Source: DASSKP01 sp035695045 (GTDB lineage Bacteria > Actinomycetota > Actinomycetes > JAFAQI01). Taken from it: a DNA stretch of 35,161 bases. The translations under genes were made by a program, and so were the position numbers. The notes below the pieces were generated by a model that was not told the origin of the DNA, searched no databases, and saw only the letters and a program-made list of their open reading frames with translations. This document shows positions 29,422 through 35,161 of this stretch, piece by piece. Position 1 is the stretch's first letter. Each line of letters starts with the position of its first letter. The stretch lies in NCBI GenBank assembly GCA_035695045.1, contig DASSEX010000057.1, positions 1 to 35,161 on the forward strand, written 5' to 3'.

Positions 29422-30882
29422 TCAGAACCGCTCGCGCGACAGCGCGGGGTCAGCGAGCGGCGATGCGGCCCCGACTTCATCCAGCGCGGCTGCGTGCGCG
29501 CGGAGATCCGCGCGCGGGATGAAGACGGCGGCGATCGCGGCGCAGGCCGCGACGCCCGACGAGACGGCGAATGCGTCGGTGAAGCCGCCTTGCGTCGCCA
29601 CCCTGGCGACCGCGCTGGCCGCCAGCACCGTCGCGGAGACCTGCGAACCGACGGAGGACCCGACCGAGCGAACGAGAGCGTTGAAGCCGGTCGCCTCGCC
29701 GGTCTGGTGCGCCGGCACAGCCTCGAGGATCAGGTTGGGCATAGCAGCGAACGCCAGGCCGATGCCCGCCGACATCAGGAAGGTGAAGAGAAGGACGACG
29801 AGCTGGGTGTCGTGCCACGCCGCCAGCAGGGCCAGGCCGGCAGAAGTCATCACGGACCCGATCGTGAGCGGCACCTTGTTGCCCAGCCGGGCGCCGATGA
29901 CGCCGGAGAGCGGGCCGAAAGCCAGCATGCCCAACGATCCCGGCAGGAGCAGCAGGCCGGCGCGGGTCGCGTCCACGCCGAAGCCGTAACCGGTCGACTT
30001 CGGCGCCTGAGCCAGCATCGGGATGAGGATGAACGAACCGAACATGCCGAAGCCGACGAGCAGCGTGGTGATGTTGGTCATCAGCACGGGCGCACGGCGC
30101 AAGGCGGAGATGTCGGCGAGCGGCTCCTGCGTGCGCCGCTCGAGGAGCACCCACAGCGTCAGCACGACGACGCCCGCGACGATCAGCCCGATGGTCCGCC
30201 CGCTTCCCCACCCGACGGTCGCGGCATCCGACACGGCGAGCAGCGGAAGCGTCAGGCCGACGGCGAGCACGATCGCTCCCCGAAGGTCGACCCGCGCAGG
30301 AGTGCGCACCGGGGACTCCGGAACGTAGAGCCACGTCGCCACCGCGGCGACCGTCGCCATCAGCGCGCCGACCCAGAAGATCCAGTGGTACGACGCGTAG
30401 TCGACCAGCAGGCCACCGAGAATCAGGCCGGCGCCACCACCGATGCCGGCCAGTGCGGACATCAGGCCGATGCCGCGCGCGACCCTGTCACGAGGAAACT
30501 CGTCGCGGATGATGGCGAAGCACAGCGGAAAGATGCCGCCACCGACACCCTGCACCACGCGACCGGCGACGACCAGCCAGAGCTGGCCCGCGAGGGCGGC
30601 GACGATCGAGCCGAGCCCGAACGCGATGAGCGCCACGACCAGCATCCGGCGCTTGCCGTAGATGTCGCCGAGCCTGCCCAGGACTGGCGTCGCCACCGCC
30701 GCCGCGATGAGGTAACCGGTGAGTGTCCAGGTCACTCCGCTCGCGTCGGTGTGCAGACCCCGCATCAGGTCGGGAATCGCCGGCACGACCGTCGTCTGCG
30801 CAAGTGCGTAGCTCAGCGCGGAGATGCTCAGGATGAGCAGCGTCCACGTCGGACTGCGACGTTCGGCCTCCGAGCGGGTCAT
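29422..30882 (-). CDS. MFS transporter, DHA2 (14-TM drug:H+ antiporter) type
   Basis: 486 residues with about 14 hydrophobic helices. Motif A is seen as GRLGDIYGKRRMLVV after helix 2, motif B in VVAGRVVQGVGGGIFPLCFAIIRD, and the antiporter motif C-like GIGGGAGLILGGLLVDYASYHWIFW after it. These define the DHA2/EmrB-type drug efflux family; the substrate is unknown. ATG 30882 is set by GGAGGA 3 bases before it. It lies 45 bases downstream of pckG on the same strand, separated by a small hairpin. No regulator lies next to it. Confidence 0.93.
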   Translation of the reverse strand: MTRSEAERRSPTWTLLILSISALSYALAQTTVVPAIPDLMRGLHTDASGVTWTLTGYLIAAAVATPVLGRLGDIYGKRRMLVVALIAFGLGSIVAALAGQLWLVVAGRVVQGVGGGIFPLCFAIIRDEFPRDRVARGIGLMSALAGIGGGAGLILGGLLVDYASYHWIFWVGALMATVAAVATWLYVPESPVRTPARVDLRGAIVLAVGLTLPLLAVSDAATVGWGSGRTIGLIVAGVVVLTLWVLLERRTQEPLADISALRRAPVLMTNITTLLVGFGMFGSFILIPMLAQAPKSTGYGFGVDATRAGLLLLPGSLGMLAFGPLSGVIGARLGNKVPLTIGSVMTSAGLALLAAWHDTQLVVLLFTFLMSAGIGLAFAAMPNLILEAVPAHQTGEATGFNALVRSVGSSVGSQVSATVLAASAVARVATQGGFTDAFAVSSGVAACAAIAAVFIPRADLRAHAAALDEVGAASPLADPALSRERF

Positions 30883-30902
30883 GGCTCCTCCGGCAGTGCA
30901 CG

Positions 30903-30919
30903 GACGCCGCGAAGGCGTC
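30903..30919 (-). terminator. Small hairpin between pckG and the MFS gene
   Basis: GACGCC (30903-30908) and GGCGTC (30914-30919) form a perfect 6-bp stem; on the transcript strand the loop is TTCGC, which favours a stable fold. It may attenuate pckG readthrough into the MFS gene. There is no T-tract. Confidence 0.35.
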
Positions 30920-30927
30920 GTCGGCCG

Positions 30928-32748
30928 TCAGGCCAGACGCTGGCGGAGGTTCTCGAGCTCGTCCCAGAGCGCCTTCGGCAGGTGGTCGCCGAAGCGCTCG
31001 TAGTGCGGCGTGATGCCCTCGGCCTCCTCGCGCCAGGCCTCGTTGTCGACGGTGAGCAGCGTCTCGAGCTGCTCGTCGCTGAGATCGAGACCGGACACGT
31101 CGAGAGCGTCTTTGGTCGGAACGTTGCCGATCGGAGTCTCGGTGGCGTCAGCCTTGCCCTCGAGCCGCTCGACGATCCACTTGAGCACCCGGCTGTTGTC
31201 GCCGAAGCCCGGCCACACGAACTTGCCGTTGCTGTCCTTGCGGAACCAGTTGACGTAGTAGATGCGCGGCAGCTTGCTGGCGTCGGCCTGCGCACCCGTG
31301 GCCAGCCAGTGGGCGAAGTAGTCGCCCATGTTGTAGCCACAGAACGGCAGCATCGCGAACGGGTCGCGACGCAGTTCGCCCACCTTGTTCTCGGCGGCCG
31401 CGGTGCCCTCGGACGCGACGTTGGATGCGAGGAAGACGCCCTGCTGCCAGTCGAACGACTCGGTGACGAGCGGAACGTTGGTGGCGCGACGGCCGCCGAA
31501 GAGGATCGCGTCGATCGGCACGCCCTGCGGGTCTTCCCACTCGGCGGCGATCGTCGGGCACTGCGAAGCCGGCGCCGTGAAGCGGGCGTTGGGGTGGGCG
31601 GCCGGCTCCTTGCTGTCCGGCGTCCAGTCGCGGCCCTTCCAGTCCGTGAGATGGGCCGGCGGCGTGTCCGTCTGACCCTCCCACCAGACGTCACCGTCGT
31701 CGGTCAGCGCGACGTTGGTGAAGATGCAGTTGGCGTGCAGCGTGTCGATGGCGCTCTTGTTGGTCGACTCGCCGGTGCCCGGTGCGACACCGAAGAACCC
31801 GGCCTCGGGATTGATCGCGTAGAGCCGGCCGTCGTCGCCGAAGCGCATCCAGCAGATGTCGTCGCCGACCGTCTCGGCCTTCCAGCCGGGGATCGTCGGC
31901 TGCAACATCGCCAGGTTGGTCTTGCCGCACGCCGAGGGGAACGCAGCCGTGATGTAGCGCACGTCGCCCTCCGGCGACGTGAGCTTGAGGATGAGCATGT
32001 GCTCGGCGAACCAGCCCTCGTCGCGCGCCATGACCGAGGCGATGCGAAGCGCGTAGCACTTCTTGCCGAGCAGGGCGTTGCCGCCGTAGCCGGAACCGTA
32101 GGACCAGATCTCCCGGCTCTCCGGGAAGTGCACGATGTACTTCGTCTCGTTGCACGGCCAGGCGACATCCTGCTGGCCCGGCTCGAGCGGAGCCCCGACG
32201 GTGTGGACCGCAGGAACGAAAAAGCCGTCCTCGCCGAGCTCGTCGAGGGCGGCCTTACCCATCCGGGTCATGATCTTCATGGAGATCGCGACGTACGGCG
32301 AATCGGTGATCTCGACGCCGAGGGCGGAGATCTTCGACCCGAGCGGCCCCATGCAGAAGGGCACGACGTACATCGTGCGACCACGCATGCAGCCGTCGAA
32401 AAGCGGCCGCAGCGTCTCGCGCATCTCGCCTGGCGCGACCCAGTTGTTGGTCGGGCCGGCATCGTCCTGCTTCTCGCTGCAGATGAAGGTGCGGCTCTCG
32501 ACGCGGGCGACGTCGGCGGGGTCGCTCTTCGCATAGAACGAGTTCGGCCGCTTCTTCGGATTGAGCTTGATGAGAGTGCCTGCGTCGACCAGCTGAGTGG
32601 TCAGTCGATCCCACTCTTCTTCCGACCCGTCACACCACTCGACCCGCTCGGGTTTGGTGAGTTGCGCGATCTCCCTGACCCACGCCACCAGCTTGGTGTG
32701 CTTGGTGGGCGCGTCGCCGAGCCCGGGGATGGTCGCGGCACTCGTCAT
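30928..32748 (-). CDS. pckG: Phosphoenolpyruvate carboxykinase (GTP)
   Basis: 606 residues, the size of the mycobacterial enzyme. It converts oxaloacetate to PEP with GTP, the first committed step of gluconeogenesis, and can run in reverse. The GTP-type P-loop AAFPSACGKTNLAML (268-282) carries the active-site cysteine C274; VVPFCMGPLGSKISALGVEITDS, GYGGNALLGKKCYALRIAS and FGGRRATNVPLVTESFDW complete the active site. ATG 32748 is set by GGAG 6 bases upstream; an in-frame start six codons earlier lacks such a site. A dyad-symmetric AT-rich promoter lies ~50 bases upstream. Confidence 0.98.
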   Translation of the reverse strand: MTSAATIPGLGDAPTKHTKLVAWVREIAQLTKPERVEWCDGSEEEWDRLTTQLVDAGTLIKLNPKKRPNSFYAKSDPADVARVESRTFICSEKQDDAGPTNNWVAPGEMRETLRPLFDGCMRGRTMYVVPFCMGPLGSKISALGVEITDSPYVAISMKIMTRMGKAALDELGEDGFFVPAVHTVGAPLEPGQQDVAWPCNETKYIVHFPESREIWSYGSGYGGNALLGKKCYALRIASVMARDEGWFAEHMLILKLTSPEGDVRYITAAFPSACGKTNLAMLQPTIPGWKAETVGDDICWMRFGDDGRLYAINPEAGFFGVAPGTGESTNKSAIDTLHANCIFTNVALTDDGDVWWEGQTDTPPAHLTDWKGRDWTPDSKEPAAHPNARFTAPASQCPTIAAEWEDPQGVPIDAILFGGRRATNVPLVTESFDWQQGVFLASNVASEGTAAAENKVGELRRDPFAMLPFCGYNMGDYFAHWLATGAQADASKLPRIYYVNWFRKDSNGKFVWPGFGDNSRVLKWIVERLEGKADATETPIGNVPTKDALDVSGLDLSDEQLETLLTVDNEAWREEAEGITPHYERFGDHLPKALWDELENLRQRLA

Positions 32749-32792
32749 GGAGAACTCCACTCGCAAAGGTCGTGCGGCTGGGCGAGAAAGGG

Positions 32793-32821
32793 ATTGTGAA
32801 AACTATAACAAGCACAACAAT
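32793..32821 (-). promoter_or_regulatory. pckG promoter: extended -10 inside an AT-rich dyad operator
   Basis: Reverse-strand TATAGT (32802-32807) is preceded by TGT, an extended -10. Around it, TTGTG and CACAA (32794-32798 and 32813-32817) form a 5-14-5 dyad; ATTGT/ACAAT (32793-32797 and 32817-32821) is an alternative pairing. The region is far more AT-rich than its surroundings. It looks like an operator covering the -10, with a leader of about 47 bases. Confidence 0.6.
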
Positions 32822-32859
32822 TCCCACTGCTCCGGCCCAGGTAACCGCACGATCTTGCG

Positions 32860-33348
32860 TCAGGCCGCAGGTCCTTGCTCCCGGACCCGCTGCACCTCCT
32901 CCATCGCCGATCGCAGCTGCGCCAACCAGTCATCACTGTGCTGCCCGACGAGTCGCACGCACCAGGCGAGGGCATGCGACCTCGACCGTGCGACGCCGGC
33001 GTCGACGAGGGTGTCGAGCACCTGCCGTTCCGGCTGCCGCAGCCGGGTCATCACCGGCACGGACAGGGTCGTGAACAGCTCGCGCGTCTCGCCGCACACC
33101 GCGCCCCAGGAGACCTTCCGGTCGAACCGCTGCTCGGTCTCCCGAGCAATACGCATCCGCCGTTCGCGGGTGTCCTCGCGGAACCGCGCGATGCGGCCCG
33201 ACTCGACGTCGGTGTCGCTTCCTTCGGGCCGGGTCAGGCGCCCGACGACGAGGACCTCGTCGCGGTCGGTCGTGATCTCCGGCTCTGCCTCGAACCAGTC
33301 GTCGGGCAGCCGCCCGGCGAGCCAACCGTTGATGTTCTCTGCACTCAT
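32860..33348 (-). CDS. Small protein with C-terminal ribbon-helix-helix-like domain
   Basis: 162 residues. I do not recognise a named family. Residues ~97-135 (VPVMTRLRQPERQVLDTLVD, then AGVARSRSHALAWCVRLV) fit a ribbon-helix-helix pattern: a short beta strand, a helix, a turn with Gly, the SRS turn, and a second helix, as in CopG/Arc-type DNA-binding proteins. The N-terminal ~90 residues are acidic and charged (DDWFEAEPEITTDRDEVLVVGRL, ARFREDTRERRMRIARE) and of unknown fold; they could be an enzyme-like or partner-binding part. Its ATG is immediately preceded by three 8-bp repeats, which suggests autoregulation. It lies downstream of the YyaL-type gene and upstream of pckG on the same strand. 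Confidence 0.8.
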   Translation of the reverse strand: MSAENINGWLAGRLPDDWFEAEPEITTDRDEVLVVGRLTRPEGSDTDVESGRIARFREDTRERRMRIARETEQRFDRKVSWGAVCGETRELFTTLSVPVMTRLRQPERQVLDTLVDAGVARSRSHALAWCVRLVGQHSDDWLAQLRSAMEEVQRVREQGPAA

Positions 33349-33372
33349 GATTACATGATTACGTTGTTACAT
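33349..33372. repeat. Three abutting 8-bp iterons (operator) before the ribbon-helix-helix gene
   Basis: Top strand: GATTACAT, GATTACGT, TGTTACAT, with no spacer, ending one base before the gene's start codon (on the other strand). The middle copy differs from the first at one position, the third at two. The array covers the -10 region and the transcription start, a classical arrangement for repression. Confidence 0.75.
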
Positions 33373-33383
33373 CAGCGGGGCAA
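33356..33383 (-). promoter_or_regulatory. Candidate leaderless promoter of the ribbon-helix-helix gene
   Basis: Reverse-strand TTGCCC (33378-33383), a 16-base spacer, and TAATCA (33356-33361) end 7 bases before ATG 33348. All three 8-bp repeats lie over or beside these elements. The hexamers are not strong consensus matches. Confidence 0.45.
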
Positions 33384-33396
33384 GACCTGTTCGCCG

Positions 33397-35161
33397 TCAG
33401 CGGACGACCACCCCGAGCCGGTCTGCAACGGTCGCCGGATCGCGCGTCGGGGCGTCGCAGACGAACCCTCGGCAGATGTAGGCCGCACCCGCCGGCCGGT
33501 CGTCCAGAAGCGGCGACGATCCTCCGGTCACGACCACGGCTCCGGGTGAGGTCGTCAGGCGCGCGAGCCGCGCAAGCTCCGGTGATTCGACGACTGCCAC
33601 TTCGAGCGGGCCGGCGGCCAGCGCCTCTGCTGCCGCGGCCGCCCAGCCGGCATATCGGGGGAAGCGGACGACGAGCGGGGCGACGTTGCCGAGTGCTCGC
33701 TCGGCGGCGTCCCGTGCGTCGACGTCGCTGGTCAATGCGGCGTAGGTGACGAGCGCACCGGCGACCGCAGCGAGTCCCGACGGTGTCGCGTTGTCGGTCG
33801 GATCCTGCGGTCGCCGGACCAACCGCTCCGCGTCGTCCGCGGTGTCGAAGAAGCCGCCGCGACCGTCGGCAAAGTGCTTTCGCGCGGCGTCCAGCAACAC
33901 CGACGCCGTGTCGAGCCAGCGTGCATCACCGGTGACTTGATGCAGCACGAGCAGCCCTTCGGCGACGTCGCCGTAGTCCTCGAGCACACCGACCGGCGCC
34001 CCGACCTTGCCCTCGCGGGACACGCGACGCAACCGCCCATCAACGAGATGTACGTCGACAAGCAGCTGCGCGCACCGCGTGGCTGCGGCGACGAGGTCCT
34101 CGCGATCGAAGAGCACCCCGCACTCGGCCAGCGCTGCGATCGCGAGGCCGTTCCACGCCGCCACGACCTTGTCGTCACGGGCGGGCGCGATGCGCGATCG
34201 TCGTACGTCCAAGAGCCGTCGCCGCTCGCTTTGCCATTGCGCGACATCGGGTGGGTCGACCGGGAGCTGCAGCACAGATCGGCCGTGTTCGAACGTGCCT
34301 TCCTCGGTGACACCGAACATCTGCGCGGCGTCGGCACCGATCTCGGCCGGCGTCCATACGTAGTACTTGCCTTCCTCGCCCTCGCTGTCGGCATCGAGTG
34401 CGGAGGCAAAGCCACCTTCCAGGGTGAGCAGTTCGGCGAGCATCCAGTCGCAGGTTTCCAAGGCGATCCGCTGCGCCAACGGTGACCCTGATGCATGCCA
34501 CCAGTGCGCGTAGACGCGAGCGAGCAACGCGTTGTCGTAGAGCATCTTCTCGAAGTGCGGCACGACCCAGCGGTTGTCCGTGCTGTAGCGAGCGAAGCCG
34601 CCCGCAAGCTGGTCGTAGATGCCGCCGCGCGCCATGCGTTCGCAGGTCGTCGCCACGATCTCCAGCGCGGGTGCGTTGCCGCTGCGAGCGGTGTGCCGCA
34701 ACAGGAACTCGAGCACCATCGAGGGTGGGAACTTCGGGGCTCCGCCGAAACCGCCGTACGCATCGTCGTGCTCCTGGGCGAGTCGCGCAGCGCCCGCGTC
34801 GAGCTGCTCGGTGGTGATGCCGACGGCATCGTGGGCGCTGGTCTGTGCCTGCTCCGCCAGCTGTCGCACCACGTCTGCGCCGGCGGCTTCGATCTCCTCC
34901 CGCCGTTCGACCCAGGCTTGGGTGACCGACTGGCAGACGGCGCGAAACGACGGCATGCCCGGACGGTCAGTCGGCGGGAAGTAGGTGCCGCAGAAGAACG
35001 GCTCGCCGGCCGGCGTCAGGAAGCACGTCATCGGCCAGCCACCGTGACCGGTCATCGCCTGCGTCGCTTCCATATAGACCGCGTCGACGTCGGGACGTTC
35101 CTCGCGATCGACCTTGATCGGCACGAAGTGCTTGTTGACGTAGGCAGCGGCGGCGGGATCC
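33397..35161 (-). CDS. YyaL/SPATA20-type protein (thioredoxin-like DUF255 plus six-hairpin domain), 5' end beyond window
   Basis: About 587 codons are visible; the N-terminus is cut by the right edge. The visible start is the end of a thioredoxin-like DUF255 domain (NKHFVPIKVDREERPDVD, GHGGWPMTCFLTPAGEPFFCGTYFPP). The remainder is an (alpha/alpha)6-barrel-like region: YDQLAGGFARYSTDNRWVVPHFEKMLYDNALL, ALDADSEGEEGKYYVWTP, DDKVVAAWNGLAIAAL, and a C-terminal part with CRGFVCDAP. Members resemble N-acylglucosamine 2-epimerase-like folds; the true activity is unknown. The expected thioredoxin CxxC segment lies outside the window. The stop is 48 bases before the ATG of the ribbon-helix-helix gene on the same strand. 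Confidence 0.93.
   Translation of the reverse strand, partial: DPAAAAYVNKHFVPIKVDREERPDVDAVYMEATQAMTGHGGWPMTCFLTPAGEPFFCGTYFPPTDRPGMPSFRAVCQSVTQAWVERREEIEAAGADVVRQLAEQAQTSAHDAVGITTEQLDAGAARLAQEHDDAYGGFGGAPKFPPSMVLEFLLRHTARSGNAPALEIVATTCERMARGGIYDQLAGGFARYSTDNRWVVPHFEKMLYDNALLARVYAHWWHASGSPLAQRIALETCDWMLAELLTLEGGFASALDADSEGEEGKYYVWTPAEIGADAAQMFGVTEEGTFEHGRSVLQLPVDPPDVAQWQSERRRLLDVRRSRIAPARDDKVVAAWNGLAIAALAECGVLFDREDLVAAATRCAQLLVDVHLVDGRLRRVSREGKVGAPVGVLEDYGDVAEGLLVLHQVTGDARWLDTASVLLDAARKHFADGRGGFFDTADDAERLVRRPQDPTDNATPSGLAAVAGALVTYAALTSDVDARDAAERALGNVAPLVVRFPRYAGWAAAAAEALAAGPLEVAVVESPELARLARLTTSPGAVVVTGGSSPLLDDRPAGAAYICRGFVCDAPTRDPATVADRLGVVVR

Noticed and set aside
29494..32799. A very long open frame (1101 codons) on the plus strand across the MFS and pckG genes
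   Set aside because: It is antisense to two well-defined genes, its translation is Arg/Asp/His-rich composition noise, and high GC removes stop codons from shadow frames.
35156..35161. GGATCC at the right edge as a cloning junction
   Set aside because: It is in frame inside the YyaL-type gene (Asp-Pro) and a 6-bp site is expected by chance.

Overview
The window is a gene-dense, high-GC stretch of chromosome from an actinobacterium. The evidence is pervasive G/C third positions, many GTG starts, a DevR/DosR-type response regulator, a GTP-dependent PEP carboxykinase of 606 residues, a PIN-PhoH2 protein, an Rv1086-type short Z-prenyl synthase, and an xseB-xseA-'Rv1109c-like'-ispH-ychF neighbourhood that I recall from mycobacteria. 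The exact genus cannot be read from the window. I see no rRNA, tRNA, insertion sequence, prophage or CRISPR array; this is core chromosome with a few unusual regulatory regions.

Layout. 1-7.1 kb: ychF (cut by the left edge), rmuC, ispH, a lipid-droplet-type protein, xseA-xseB, a DUF4245 membrane protein and a kynureninase-like PLP enzyme. 7.2-11.9 kb: a secreted CAP-domain protein, an Ada/AlkA fusion overlapping ogt (alkylation repair), a two-TM membrane protein divergent from devR, and a TetR regulator. 12.0-14.9 kb: a molybdate operon, HTH-TOBE regulator followed by modA-modB-modC, all four overlapping by 4 bases. 14.9-19.1 kb: glpX, then a class I (Fe-S) and a class II fumarase in tandem. 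19.1-24.3 kb: a GGDEF-EAL protein, a secreted transglycosylase-like protein with a long leader, a rhomboid protease, a tiny membrane ORF and a GNAT. 24.3-30.9 kb: phoH2, a beta-propeller-like lipoprotein, peptidase E-like and uppS genes, a SIMPL protein and an MFS pump. 30.9-35.2 kb: pckG, a small ribbon-helix-helix-like protein and a YyaL/SPATA20-type protein cut by the right edge.

Functional themes. Central carbon metabolism clusters here: glpX and pckG are gluconeogenic and two fumarases serve the TCA cycle. DNA repair (xseAB, rmuC, ada-alkA/ogt), isoprenoid synthesis (ispH, uppS) and cell-envelope proteins make up most of the rest.

Regulation is the most interesting layer. (i) At least eight genes carry TANNNT 6-7 bases before an ATG/GTG with no Shine-Dalgarno, the layout of leaderless mRNAs. 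(ii) devR is preceded by a near-consensus DosR box over its -35 region. (iii) The ribbon-helix-helix-like gene is preceded by three abutting 8-bp repeats covering its promoter and running up to the ATG. (iv) A perfect 23-bp inverted repeat lies between glpX and the class I fumarase. (v) The transglycosylase leader resembles parts of the c-di-AMP (ydaO) riboswitch. (vi) pckG has an AT-rich dyad around an extended -10. No complete new multi-gene system is evident; the best leads for undescribed biology are the ribbon-helix-helix gene with its iterons and the devR/membrane-protein divergent unit.
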